64,000 bases of DNA, from NCBI GenBank assembly GCA_013396995.1, contig VWZP01004511.1, positions 238,150 to 302,149 on the forward strand, written 5' to 3'. The notes under the pieces were generated by a model. That model was not told the origin of the DNA. It worked only from the letters and a program-made list of their open reading frames with translations, and searched no databases. This DNA is from Dicaeum eximium (taxonomy: Eukaryota > Chordata > Aves > Passeriformes > Dicaeidae). Below, in pieces: positions 53,985-64,000 of this stretch (the first letter of the stretch is position 1; each line of letters starts with the position of its first letter). A program made the translations under genes and the position numbers.

Positions 53985-55189
53985 GCCTTCCCCAGGCTGA
54001 TTCCCCTCCACATCCACTGTCCCTGCACTGTGATTTTCACATCTATCGAATTTTCCAGTTTTCTGACTTCCTTTTCCCACCCTGTTCCTCCACCAAACAC
54101 AGCCGGCATTTCACCTGAACAGGAGAGCTCCCTCTGACCCTTTCCATGCTTGTGCTGGGCTCAGTCCTCATGGAGGACCTTCAGGAACTGCTGCCAACAG
54201 CATTCCTTGGAACCGGGCATGTGCTGGACTCTCCACACAAGGATTTTCTTGTTGACTGACAGCAAGAGCTGCTAACTGAGATATCTCCTGTAGGAAAGAA
54301 CAGGGTAATATTCCCTCTGCTCCCAGCCCCTGCCAGGGACTCAGATCAGCTCCCCACACCTCTGCACAATTCCCTTTTATCCAAGCTGAGCTCCCATTAA
54401 CACCTGCACCTGGAAAGGAGCTGGTTGAGCTCTTCAGACCAAGATATCTTGTTCCCACCTCATCTCAGGAGCTGCTGCCCCATAGGTCCTCACTGGCACT
54501 GCCACATGCTGGATGTCCTGACAGACACTCCCCTCCCCAGACACACCCAGAGCTCACCTGGGGCATTGTGGGGTGTGACAAGGACCAGGAGGGTCCTGCC
54601 TACCTTTCCCCCAGCTCTGAGGAAGGGGTGAAGGGGGCTGTGGGTCTGGGGCTGTGTCCCACACAGAGCCCTCATCCTCCAGCTCTGCTCTGCAGGTTTG
54701 TCCTCCAGGGAACCTGAGCCCCTGGGAGGACTCAGGGCATGGTCTGCTCTCAGGAATGCACCCAGACAGCCTCGTGTCTCTGCTGGTGTGTGTGTTCTCT
54801 CAGGAATGTCTGCAGCAGCATCCCCTTTGCAAACTCGCCCCATTTGGGGCCATTCTGGGGCGGTCAAGCCCCAAGATGAAAGCCTTTGAATCTTGACTCA
54901 TCTCACCACTCACTGAAAGCTCTGGATTTCAAATTCCCCATCCTCTGGAGGAAGCTTTGGGTCAATTTGGGAGGAACCCAGGGCTTTGCATGCTCCTTTG
55001 CATGGCAGATGAATGGCTGGGGCTCCCCGCAGGGCCAGGTGCCTCCTTCTCCTCCTGGGGACACGCAGCACTGGTAGCCACCCGTGCTCCTGCAGCACTG
55101 GTGCCACCTGCGGCTGTTTCACCCGCCAAAAATCCCCTGGAACTTCAGGTTTAATCTGCTCTGAACTCCTCCAAACGATCTGTCCCTCC
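53985..55189. other. Unannotated stretch
   Basis: No gene or repeat recognised in 1.2 kb. Unique DNA. Confidence 0.36.
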
Positions 55190-55540
55190 AAAATAATGCC
55201 ATGTTTTGATGGGTTGGTGACAAGGACATTTAATCCTGCGAGTTGATCCTTCCGTTCATTTGACTGGTGGCCCTTTCATGTCAAAACTCTTCGAGCCACT
55301 GAGTGAGAGCTCAAAGGCTGCTGGTAAATTGTCAGCCCAGCGCCCTCGGAACAGGTCCAACGTGTTGTGCTGCTGTTTTTTCCCCAGGGAATAATCACAT
55401 CCCTTCTCCCTGCCCTGCGCATGCACAGGAGGTCGGGATTGTTATTTCTGATGAACTTCAAGGCGCCTCTTGCAGCAGAAATAACATTTCTGTGGGTTTA
55501 TTTATTTATTGATCTGCTCCCTTCCAAAGCGAAGGGAGAA
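55190..55540. promoter_or_regulatory. Candidate noncoding regulatory block
   Basis: Long AT-leaning block with 'gttttgatgggttggtgaca', 'catttaatcctgcgagttgatcc', 'gggaataatcacatccc', 'gattgttatttctgatgaac' and 'gaaataacatttctgtgggtttatttatttattg'. It includes SOX-like attgtt and TAATC/GATTA words. Not repeat-derived as far as can be seen. Candidate conserved element. Confidence 0.45.
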
Positions 55541-56330
55541 AAAGAGGCAAGGCGAAAAAGCAGAAGAGAGGGAGATGAAGAAGTAGGAGGGGGTGGGAGA
55601 CCAGGGAGATGAGCACCAGCTCAATCCCAGCTGCCATGGTTTAATCAAAGGTTTCTACAAAGGGAGACCAAATCTTTTCAAATTTGTCCTCAGCCCTTTG
55701 TTGTGAAGCCACAGCCCCCATTTGCCAGCGGCCCAGCCGAGCCAGGGCTGAAAGCTGCTGTCCCCAGAGGCCACGGCTCCCTCTGTGAGGTGACAGAAGG
55801 CTTTTAGCTCCGAGCTACAAGCAGGGACTGAGCTGGCAGCGGTGTCTGATCCCGGGATGAGGGCTGGGTGCTGCTCCAGGTGAATCCACCGGGAACGGCA
55901 GCAATTGCTCCTGGATTTCTGCAGGCTGCCTGACCCTGGGGAAGCACAGCAGCACTGCCAGGGCTTTAACTGCAGATGGGTTTCAAGGCACCCTCTGCAA
56001 AGGGGCCGATTTCTGCTGGCAGCCTTTGGGAGCAGCCATCCGCTGTTCCAGTAATGCCTCATGCTTCCCACAGCACAGCTCCTCTGAGCTCCCAGAACCT
56101 GCAGGGGTGATTGGCTCCTCTGCACCTCCTCCGAGCTCCTGGATTTTCTCCAGCTCTTTCATTTCCTACCAGAGGCCGTGACGGCAAACAGGGTCACCCC
56201 TTCAACCCTGATCCAGAGCTCACAATGTTCTGCCTGGCCCCTCTCACCCCCTGGGTGGTGCCACTATTGGTTCCAGGATGCTGAGGCTCTGCCAGTCGTG
56301 TCTGTGCCAGGGAAAACTCCAACAGAACAG
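55541..56330. other. Unannotated stretch
   Basis: A purine-rich run with agaaaaag and gagggagatgaagaag words lies at about 55535-55600. The remainder is unique DNA with no gene recognised. Confidence 0.38.
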
Positions 56331-56590
56331 AGAATCCCAGAGACACCGAGGTTGGAAAAGGCCTCCAGGACCATCGAACCCAGTTTCTGCCTGATCCCTA
56401 CCTTGTCCCCAGCCCAGAGCACTGAGTGCCACCTTCAGGCTTTCCTTGGACACCTCCAGGGATAGGCACTCCGAACCTCCCTGGGCAGCCCCTTCCAAGG
56501 CCTGGCCATCCTTGCCATGGAGAAATTCCTGATGATGTCCAACCTGATCCTCCCTTGGCACAGCTTGATGCCATTTCCTCTTGTCCTGCC
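56331..56590 (-). mobile_element. CR1 LINE fragment, third subfamily
   Basis: 'agaatcccagagacaccgaggttggaaaaggcctccaggaccatcgaaccc', 'gacacctccagggataggcactcc', 'ctccctgggcagccccttcc', 'gagaaattcctgatgatgtccaacctgatcctcccttggcacagcttg' and 'cctcttgtcctg' follow the reverse complement of a CR1 type not seen elsewhere in the window. About 260 bases are preserved. Confidence 0.9.
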
Positions 56591-56884
56591 ATAGGATCCT
56601 GCACTCCCACAGCCCTGTCACATGGGGCATGGTGGCCACACAATTCTGCCACATCAAGGGCTGGAGCGGTGTTCAAAGCATGTTCCCCCAGGTTCCCCCA
56701 AGGTCTGGGACCTTCCCATGGATTAGAGCCCTCCCTGTGGAGCGAAAAGGGCCACCAGCCCCACTTTTGGGGCACAGGAAGGCTGGCAGGGATCTCAGCC
56801 AGGCTGCTGCCCTTTATCTCCACCGAGCATCCACTGCTGCACTCCACAGCCCAAGAGCCTTGGAGTGGAAGAACTGCAATGTTT
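56591..56884. other. Spacer
   Basis: Unique DNA with no gene recognised. Confidence 0.36.
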
Positions 56885-57015
56885 ATTCATCCAGGGCAGA
56901 CCCCAGATAGAAAAGGGCTGATAAGAGCCACCACAAGGGCTGCTGGAAGCAGCAGATAAGATCTCAATTCTGCCATCATCCCTGTGTAATGCAGCGCCTT
57001 AATGAATATGCAGCT
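56885..57015. promoter_or_regulatory. Candidate enhancer with GATA-motif cluster
   Basis: Three WGATAR sites lie within 56 bases: agatag at 56905-56910, tgataag at 56919-56925 and agataag at 56954-56960. They are followed by 'ccttaatgaatatgcagctgcattgtgctg', with an E-box cagctg and a TAATGA core. The GATA plus E-box combination is typical of GATA-factor enhancers. Inference from motifs. Confidence 0.45.
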
Positions 57016-57100
57016 GCATTGTGCTGCCTGGGACAAGGGTTTGAGAGCTGAACTCAACCCTTGTCTGGGAAAACCCAGCCTGGGGGAATAACTGCAGAGA

Positions 57101-57270
57101 GATCCACATCCATGGCACACAGCCAACCCTGAGATCCAAACCCAGGGCACACAGCTAACCCTGAGATCCATATCCAGGGCACAGAACCAACCCTGAAATC
57201 CACATCCATGGCACACAGCTAACCCTGAGATCCAAACCCAGGGCACACAGCTAACCCTGAGATCCACATA
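57101..57270. repeat. 32-bp minisatellite, about 5.3 copies
   Basis: Units start at 57101, 57133, 57165, 57197, 57229 and 57261, exactly 32 bases apart (gatccacatccatggcacac and variants, ending in caaccctga or taaccctga). Units 1 and 2 resemble units 4 and 5, so a 96-bp higher-order period is superimposed. Confidence 0.95.
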
Positions 57271-57429
57271 CCCATCACTGCAGAAGTGGGATACAGATCC
57301 GAGTGATGCTTGGGGATCCTGTAGTGGCAGCTGGTGGGGACATGGTGGTGACCACTGTGCCAGGATCCTGCAGGAAGAGAATGGGACAGGATGATACCAA
57401 ACCAGCCCTTTGCAGCAGGATTTCACCAG
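57271..57429. other. Spacer before CR1
   Basis: Unique DNA; nothing recognised. Confidence 0.35.
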
Positions 57430-57672
57430 GCTTTACTTTAGGAGGAAATCTTTTACTTAGGAAGAAATTCTATGCTGGGGATGAAATTCTTCCCTGTGAG
57501 GCAGGTGAGGCTCTTGCACAGGATGCTCAGGGAGGTTGTGGATGCCCCATCCCTGGACAGGTTGGACAAGGCCTTCAGCAGCTTGCTCTAGTGGAAGATG
57601 TCCTTTCCCATTTCAGGGTGAGTTGGGATGAGATGATCTTCAAGGTCCTCTCCAGCCCTTAACATTCTGGAT
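57430..57672 (+). mobile_element. CR1 LINE 3' fragment, diverged
   Basis: 'aagaaattctatgctgggga', 'ggtgaggctcttgcacaggatgctcagggaggttgtggatgccccatccctgg', 'gttggacaaggccttcagcagcttgctctagtgg' and 'gatgatcttcaaggtcctctccagccc' mark an older CR1 copy with many substitutions and a decayed end (cattctgg). Confidence 0.88.
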
Positions 57673-58039
57673 TTCTTCCAGCCTGGCTGCTGACTCAGGA
57701 GGGCCTTGCAGGGCAGGGGGAAGTACCCCAGGCAAAAATTAGGATCTGGCAGGAGCTGGAAGTGGAGAGGACATGATTAAACCCTGCCCAAGGAGCAGCT
57801 GGAGATGGTCCATCCACACCTCCAACGAGCCACCTCCTGCCCTGCCACATCCCAGCAGCCATGCCCAGGGTCCCTGCAGCCCACCCAGGGGCCTGGTGGC
57901 ACTGGGGATGTGTCAGAGTGTCCCTGTCTGCTATGGAACCCCAGTGGCAGCAAGGCCAGCCCTGCCCCAGGGGCAACTGCACGGCCCCGCTGCTGCTGCC
58001 GGTGCTTTGCACCACCGAGCCTGGGAGCTGGCTGGGAGC
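57673..58039. other. Spacer
   Basis: GC-rich unique DNA; no gene recognised. Confidence 0.36.
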
Positions 58040-58325
58040 TGGGAAACGAAGCATTTGTGAAATTAATTAAGACAACAGAGGCCCGAAGAAAGGGAAAGTT
58101 AATTAGTCACGGCAATCAGTTAGATTTGATCCAAAAGAACAAACAAAGAGTTAGAAGCGTGTCACTGGCGGGCTGCTTCTCTGGAAAAGGGATTACGCGG
58201 AGATTTCCACCAAAGGGAATGGCTTTGTGCTGCTGCTCCTTATGTAATTGGGGATTTAGAAGTGGCACAAAGAGTCATTACCACAAAATTTCTTTGTCAG
58301 AGGAAAAAAGTTGACATTTATGAAG
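58040..58325. promoter_or_regulatory. Strong candidate noncoding regulatory element
   Basis: About 285 bases of AT-rich, non-repetitive DNA with abrupt borders: 'gtgaaattaattaagacaacag', 'gggaaagttaattagtcacgg', 'gatccaaaagaacaaacaaag', 'ccttatgtaattggggattt', 'agagtcattaccacaaaatttc' and 'gttgacatttatgaagc'. They carry TAATTA cores, a TCF/SOX-type aacaaag, an inverted CCAAT (attgg) and AP-1-like words. No coding signal and no repeat match seen. Best conserved-element candidate in the window; alignment not done. Confidence 0.52.
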
Positions 58326-60198
58326 CACAGGAGGGAGCAGCAAAACAAGGCGGATCAATCGGCACGAACGTGGGAAGGGGCGTCCCTGGGCCACGGGGGC
58401 GGCCAGGACGAGGAAGAGGAGGAGGAGGATGAAGGCTGATGGTGGTGGCTGCCCTGGAAGGTCCCCAGGGGGTTACGGATGGATGGGCCAAGATGCAGCA
58501 GCACCAGCACCGTGTGAAAACCAGCGGCTGGGGCGTGAAAAGGGACGGGAGATGGCGAATCCATGGCTGGGGAGGGGAGCACGCTGGGGACACAGCAGGG
58601 ACAGCCCCCAGGGCGGCTGTGCCAGGGAGAGCTGACTGCAGCGAATCCCAGGTTTTCTGCTTGAGCTGCCTCTGTTATCTCGGCTTTCTCCTCCACAGTT
58701 CCAGCTTTAATTATTTACTCTGACTCCAGCAGCTCCATTTCCCTCCGAATGGGCACAAAGTCACCTCCTTGTTGCTAAGGGCCTCCTCAGATCTGCTGTG
58801 GTGGCACTGGGAGGTGTCCTCGGGGTCCCCAGGGCTCCAAGCACAGCACCCCACTGCTGTGGTGGCACCTCTGTACCCAAAAGAAAAAGGGGCAGGAAAA
58901 GACTCCAGGCTCCTGGGGCTCTTGGGATGTCCCTCAGTTGTCATGGGTGCCCACAGGAGTGTCCCCAGCCTGTGCAAGGCACAGTGAGGCATCCATGACA
59001 CTCCCTGCTCTGACTGCTGCCACCCACGGGACTCACCCACAGGGGCTGGTCCCCAAAACCACTCCAATCTCCCAGGAAAGTTCCCTGACAATCTGTCAGC
59101 ATGAGGAGCAAAGCGCTGCTGCACTGGGGACCGCCCGCTCAGAGGGATTGTCCCCTGGCGAGGAGGTGACAGCAGAGCAGTCCCAAATGTAGCCACAGCA
59201 CAGCCTTCTGGGCAGAGCTGGCTCGTTGGGCACACACTTCCCACCCACCCACACCTCGGTGCTGCCCCTGGGATGAAGGGAAGCATCCAAGGCTGGGACA
59301 CCCACAGGGAATGTGCACCCTGGAGGTGCTGCCAGCTGGGAACACACCCAGGGCTCGGAATGTGTCCCAGTCCCAGGGCTTGGGACATTCCCATTGCAGG
59401 CATGGAGCCATCCCCCAGCACCCAGCATGGATTTTAGATCAGAGACCCCAAATCCCAGCTTTGACATGATCTTCCCAGTGCTCCAAATGGATCAAGGGCT
59501 GCTGGCATGGCGCGAGCTGCAGCGGGATCCTCCTGTCTCCACACAGGTCGGGATGCCCCTGGATCTGGCTGGGAGAAGATCCCTCGCCCTGGATCCCAGG
59601 GATTCCTGCCTCTCTGGATTTATGGAGCAGGCTCCTCTCCTGGAATGGTGCTGGGCATGCACCAGGAGAGGAGGGATGGGGACTCGTCAATCCCTTCTGG
59701 CTCCGTGACTCTGGTTCCTATTTAACATTAAAATAAGGATTCACTTTGAATAAAGAGGGTGAAGTCACCCCACACCCTCCAATGTCCCCTCTGATCATGT
59801 GCCAGAGTCACACCACAGCCACATCCCTGTTAAACCCCACCAGCCCCACAACACATCCCACCACAAACCCCCGTCCCATCCATTCTGGAGAACAGGCTCC
59901 CAGCCCTTCACCAGGGGCTGTGGCAGCAATTCCAGCATTCCAGGGAAGCTGCTCATTAGTCAGTGAGTCAGAAGGCTTTGGAGGCAGCTCCCGGAGCAGG
60001 GGCTGTGCTGAGCGCTCTCCAGGTGCCTCTCGAGTGCCCTCCCTCAGCTCCTGGGCTTTGATGGGTTTCCAGTCTAGACAGCTCCAAAATCAAAGGTTTG
60101 AGCTGGTGAATGTGGTGGTTGCTCAGCCACTGCTCTGGCTGTGCCTCAGCTGCCATCACATCCCAGAGGGATGGTCCTGACTGCTCAGTATGGCTGGC
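58326..60198. other. Long unannotated stretch
   Basis: No gene recognised in 1.9 kb. A short purine run of GAG/GAA words lies at about 58408-58433. An AT-richer patch with aataaag occurs at about 59716-59758. AP-1-like tgagtca at 59964-59970. Open frames lack domains. Confidence 0.36.
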
Positions 60199-60419
60199 AA
60201 ATCACAGAATTGTAGAATCACAGAACATCCTGAGCTGGAAGGGGCCCATGGAGATCATCAGTCCCGATCCTGGTCCTGCACAGACACCCCAACAATCCCA
60301 CCCTGTGCCTCAGAGCATTGTCCAAACACTCCTGGAGCTTTGAGGCTGTGGCCATTCCCTGTTCAGTGCCCCACCACCCTCTGTGGGAAGAACCTTTTCC
60401 AAATATCCAGATTAAATCA
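60199..60419 (-). mobile_element. CR1 LINE fragment, second subfamily
   Basis: 'atcacagaattgtagaatcacagaac', 'cctgagctggaaggggccca', 'cctgcacagacaccccaacaatcccaccctgtgcctcagagcattgtccaaacactcctggagctttg' and 'ccaccaccctctgtgggaagaaccttttccaaatatccag' are the reverse complement of the same CR1 type as at 37121-37330. The 3' terminal repeat is present twice. Confidence 0.93.
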
Positions 60420-61600
60420 CAGTTTCATGCCATGGCTGGAGATGCCAGCAAAGCTCTGCTGCTCTGGGGAGACCCTGGGAGCTGTGGGGCCTGGCCCCAT
60501 CCTTCCCCAGGGCTGAGGGGACACTGGCAGGGTCCCTCTGTGCCTTGGCTGGTGACACCACCCCGGAGCTGAACCCTGCAGCCCCTCTGCCTGTGCCCCG
60601 CAGTGCGGTGGAACACACAGGGGCATCCCGGGGCTGCCTGAACGCCCGGCTGCTCCCAGCTTTCTGCTTTCCCACAACGTCTTTTGGGACACCATCACTG
60701 GGTTTTAATTAATTGTGTTCAAAATCAGGAAAAAAAAAAAGAAAAGGAAATAAACCAGCAACAAGTCCCGCAGTTCTTCCCTCGGGAGGAGCTGCTGGTG
60801 CTGGAGCTGGTTTGGGGGGAGCGAGGCAAGGGGAATGGCAGGACCAGGGAAGCAGAGGGATGTGCGAGCAGAGCGTGCCGGTGTCGCTGTCCCCACCCCT
60901 CTCCAGGGAGCCCGGCGTGGCCACCGCTGCCGCTGCTGGTGTGAAAAGCTGGCTGGAGGCTGGGAGGCGAGGCCGGATCCGGCTCGTGGATCCCGGGAAC
61001 ACGGTGGGCTGTCAGAGCCGCTCCTCGCTCATCTGCTTAGTGACCATGAGCGGCGGGGCCAGCTCTTCCCGCTTGGAAAAGCCTTGTTTTGTTTGCTCAT
61101 CTGGCTCATGAAAAATGCAGCCACCCCTTGCCGTGTACATGGAATTGGTTTTAACTCGGAATTCTCAGGTTTGGTGCCAGGAGAGGGACGGATCCGTCCT
61201 CAGTCAGCTCCGTGGGAAGGAACAGGGGGAGCCGGGTGCCCCTAGCCGAGTGCCCTGTCCCACATCAAATCCCACATCCCTGCCTCATATCCCATCCCCA
61301 TCCTCATCCCACAGCCGTGCCAGGGCTGCTGGGCTCACACAGGGGATGAGCCCGATGCCTCATCCTGTTCCCACCCTTCTCCCGGGCCATGCTGCTGGAG
61401 GAGCCCTCATAAATTACACAAAAGGCACCACGGGAAGCATTTCCTGAGCCACAGCAGCCCCAGCACTCAGAGACACTCGGGCACACGTGGTGCCACCCCA
61501 CGCTGCTGTCAGCCTGTCCCCCTCAGCTCCTCATCCCAGAGCTGTGGGAAAGGGCTGTCACCACACAGCCCCACAGCTCCTGGCAGGATGCTCATCCCAC
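60420..61600. other. Unannotated stretch with an A-rich run
   Basis: No gene recognised. 'aggaaaaaaaaaagaaaagg' lies at about 60727-60746, next to a TAATTAATTG homeodomain-like word at about 60706. CpG-bearing patch at about 60960-61070. Confidence 0.38.
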
Positions 61601-61932
61601 AGGACAGGGTTCCAGCAGGGCACAGGGCAGGATCCTGAATCCCCCAGGACAGGATTCCAGCAGTGCCCAGGGCAGGATCCTGGATCCCATAGGACAGGAT
61701 TCCAGCAGTGCCCAGGGCACAGGGCAGGATTCTGAATCCCCCAGGACAGGATTCCAGCAGTGCCCAGGGCACAGGGCAGGATCCTGAATCCCCCAGGACA
61801 GGATCCCAGCAGGGCACAAAGCACGGGGCAGGATCCTGAATCCCCCAGGACAGGATTCCAGCAATGCCCAGGGCACAGGGCAGGATTCTGAATCCTCCAG
61901 GACAGGATTCCAGCAGTGCCCAGGGCAGCAGG
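61601..61932. repeat. 45/52-bp minisatellite, about 6.6 copies
   Basis: Units of the type aggacaggattccagcagtg, followed by 'cccagggcaggatcctgaatccccc', start at 61601, 61646, 61691, 61743, 61795, 61847 and 61899. The first two intervals are 45 bases and the later ones 52, differing by a 7-base extra cacaggg-type insert. Minus-strand open frame Trp-Asn-Pro-Val-Leu runs are repeat artefacts. Confidence 0.95.
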
Positions 61933-62459
61933 GACTGGAGCAGGCAGGGGCTGATGGCTCTGGTGTGTGGAGCACTTCAGCCTGGGGAGGACAGGAATGG
62001 ATTTACAGAATGAAAGAGCTAAAAATCCAAACTGGAGAGGGCACAGTGAGGATCCAACAGTAATCACGGGCAATGGGGCGTGGGGCCAGAAGACTGGGAG
62101 GACCCTGGCAGTGCCAGGGAGCTCTTTGGCTCTGTGCTGGCTCTGACCCCAGGCAGGCCACCAGCAGATGGGGAATCCTGACCCAGATGTCACCTGGGAC
62201 TGATGGCATCTAAATCCATTGGGATGGGGAGACCCAGGGAGCTGCAAAGCCCTCGGGGAAGGCTGGACATTGCTTTGGCCCAGGTCTAGAGATGTGTGGA
62301 CGAGCCATCAGTGATTTTAGGAGTCTTTGGAGTGAAGGCTGGGGAAACAGGGCTCGGGATCCATCGGGATGTTGACACCTATGCCCATTACCAATGTGTT
62401 GATGACCTCTGGGCATCAACAAAACAGCAGGAGAAGCAGCCCCTGCCAGCTGCAGCATG
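61933..62459. other. Unannotated stretch
   Basis: Unique DNA with no gene recognised between the minisatellite and a CR1. Confidence 0.36.
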
Positions 62460-62849
62460 AACTTGTGAGTCCAAAGGAGGCCACGGAAATGCTCCAGGGG
62501 CTGGAGTCCCTCTGCTCTGGAGCCAGGCTGGGACAGCTGGGAATGTTCACCTGGACAGGAGAAGGATCCAGGAAGACCTCAGGGCCCCTTCTAGTGCCCA
62601 GAGGGGCTCCAGGAGAGCTGGAGAGGGACTTGGGACAAGGGATGGAGGGACAGGACACAGGGAATGGCTTCCCACTGCCAGAGGGCAGGGATGGATGGGA
62701 TATTGGGAAGGAATTGTTCCCTGGGAGGGTGGGCAGGCCCTGGCACAGGGTGCCCAGAGCAGCTGTGGCTGCCCCTGGATCCCTGGCAGTGCCCAAGGCC
62801 AGGCTGGACAGGGCTTGGAGCAGTCTGGGACAGTGGGAGGTGTCCCTGC
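62460..62849 (+). mobile_element. CR1 LINE lacking both ends
   Basis: 'gtccaaaggaggccacgg', 'ggctggagtccctctgctctggagccaggctgggacagctggg', 'gaggatccagg'-type, 'gatgggatattgggaaggaattgttccctgggagggtgggc' and 'cttggagcagtctgggacagtgggaggtgtccctgc' match the copy at 19400-19896 closely. It stops at 'gtccctgca' without the final 60 bases, so the 3' end has been deleted or replaced. Confidence 0.94.
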
Positions 62850-63189
62850 AGGCCAGGTTGCTCCAGGTTACAGAACCAGGTCCGCTGGGAGCCAAAGCAG
62901 CACTCCTGAAATGCCTCTTGCCCGGCAGGTGAGGGACAGCACGAGCTCTCTGCTAATATCGTGTCCTGCCAGCCTCTCACACTCTCCGCTACCAAAGGGG
63001 CCAGATCAATACCCTGCATAGAAGAGAGTTCCAGGCAGCACAGGGAAGCCGAGATCAGCCCGCTCCTGGCAGATAAAGAGGAATTGATCTGTGAGCTGGA
63101 AAGCAGAGGCTGCTCAGGTGCGAGCGGCCACGGCATGGCTGGAGCCGAGCCCCCCCGATGCCAAACATGCTTCGGCATCGAGCAGGCCG
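62850..63189. other. Spacer
   Basis: Unique DNA with no gene recognised; CpG-bearing near 63120-63180. Confidence 0.36.
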
Positions 63190-63420
63190 GTTCCGCCACG
63201 CTGGAAACAATCAGCAGCTGAATCAGCTGGAAGAGCACATTTAAACGGGGAAATTTGAATCATAATTCCAAGCTGTGAAGAATACTCTCCCAGCCACCCA
63301 AGGAGACAATTCCTCAATCAGGAGAGCAGAGGCCTGTTAAGAAAAGCAGGCTGCATCAGACAAAAGTGAGAGCGGCTGTAGAGAATGAAAGCGGTGGTGA
63401 CGCGGCGATGGGGACAGGAA
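63190..63420. promoter_or_regulatory. Candidate noncoding regulatory element
   Basis: 'gaaacaatcagcagctgaatcagctgg' (E-boxes cagctg twice), 'gcacatttaaacggggaaatttgaatcataattccaagctgtg', 'gaagaatactctccc' and 'acaattcctcaatcagg'. AT-leaning, non-repetitive, sharply distinct from neighbours. Conservation inferred only. Confidence 0.45.
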
Positions 63421-64000
63421 ACTGATCATTTCCAACCTTGCAAAGGGACAAAACTACCCGGGGAGACAATGGGAAGCGGTGTTTAAACACCTGCAGCATC
63501 TGGGGGGGTTGGGATGGGTGGCTCAGGACGTGCTGTGTCCTCCCACAGGGGTCTGGCTGGGACGAGGAGGAGATGAGGAGGCGATTTCTGCGGGTGGAGG
63601 TGCCACAGGTGAGGGTAGGGAGTGGGAGGTGGGAAGAGTGGGATGTGGAGCTGCCAGGCCAGGGATGAGCAGCGGGGAGGTTTCAGGTGAGCAGAGCAGG
63701 CTGGTGTCACGGCGCTGTTTGAAAAGGTCGGCCTGACATCCATCCCGGGCAGTGCCACAGAGAGCCTTGTTCAGGGCTGGATGTCAGGGGAGCTGGGGGA
63801 CAGTGGTGTCACCGGTGCCAGTCAGGGCAGGTGTGTGGGAAGTGTGTGGTGTCAGCTTGACAGGATCCTCTGGGGCTGGGAGACAGGTCCAGTGGCCAAA
63901 GGGAACAGTGCAGACCTCTGGAAATGCTTGTGAGCCATCACCATCACTCACTCTTACTCCACCTCTCCGTGCCCCCCATGCTGAGGCACAAGCCCAGCTC
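63421..64000. other. Unannotated stretch to window end
   Basis: No gene recognised. G-rich with gaggagg and gggaggtggg words (about 63560-63660). No repeat array defined. Confidence 0.36.

Noticed and set aside
57101..57270. Interstitial telomere from 'taaccctga' words
   Set aside because: The word occurs once per 32-bp unit rather than as a tandem hexamer, so it is part of the minisatellite unit.
1..64000. Endogenous retrovirus or LTR elements
   Set aside because: No LTR pair, primer-binding site or gag, pol or env-like frame was recognised. The RT-like fossils follow LINE, not retroviral, patterns.
1..64000. tRNA, rRNA, snRNA or known microRNA genes
   Set aside because: No cloverleaf A/B box pair, rRNA segment or familiar microRNA seed hairpin was found by reading both strands. 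A covariance-model search would be needed to exclude diverged ones.

Overview
The window reads as nuclear DNA of a bird, most likely a songbird, and no part of it can be supported as a protein-coding gene. The dispersed repeats are almost all 5'-truncated CR1 LINE copies with typical avian 3' ends (a segment around 'cctgcccatggcaggg', then short 'attccatg'-type terminal repeats). There are no Alu, L1 or mammalian-type SINEs, and no bacterial gene organisation. High GC, CpG-rich patches and many minisatellites suggest a microchromosome or a GC-rich chromosome arm. The songbird and microchromosome readings are inference.

Layout. 0-11 kb: a small CpG island (about 480-800), a CR1 (1849-2056), an AT-rich block with an RFX-like X-box (3019-3032), an old LINE reverse-transcriptase fossil (about 3700-4010), two adjacent CR1 fragments (10626-10857) and a nearly perfect 101-bp tandem repeat (11001-11373). 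12-25 kb: nine CR1 pieces, all in + orientation, the longest at 15483-16197. 21.4-22.5 kb: paired AP-1/NF-E2-like sites, a CpG-rich segment and a (TCC)n tract. 25-32 kb: an 18-20 bp minisatellite, AT-rich islands with a 12-bp palindrome, a second and different LINE RT fossil on the - strand (about 29270-29425), and a 77-bp duplication. 32-42 kb: several AT-rich, homeobox-, octamer- and FOX-type islands around the largest CpG island (about 35580-36330). 42-50 kb: a (CCTTTT)n polypyrimidine tract, a 21-bp minisatellite (48861-49110) and a CR1 that is exactly duplicated across a single N. 50-64 kb: a T/G homopolymer region with the second N, several CR1s, 32-bp and 45/52-bp minisatellites, a GATA-motif cluster and two strong AT-rich islands (58040-58325, 63190-63420).

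Interpretation. AT-rich, low-CpG islands of 100-300 bp, dense in homeodomain, POU, FOX, SOX and GATA words, recur every few kilobases in otherwise GC-rich repeat-bearing DNA. That is the look of an intergenic or intronic regulatory landscape rather than a set of coding genes. The islands are offered as candidate conserved noncoding elements from base composition and motif content only; no alignment was possible. Many open frames exist because the DNA is GC-rich and stop-poor, but none carries a recognisable domain, and the largest lie over repeats or CpG-rich DNA. No endogenous retrovirus, tRNA, rRNA, CRISPR array or known microRNA was recognised.
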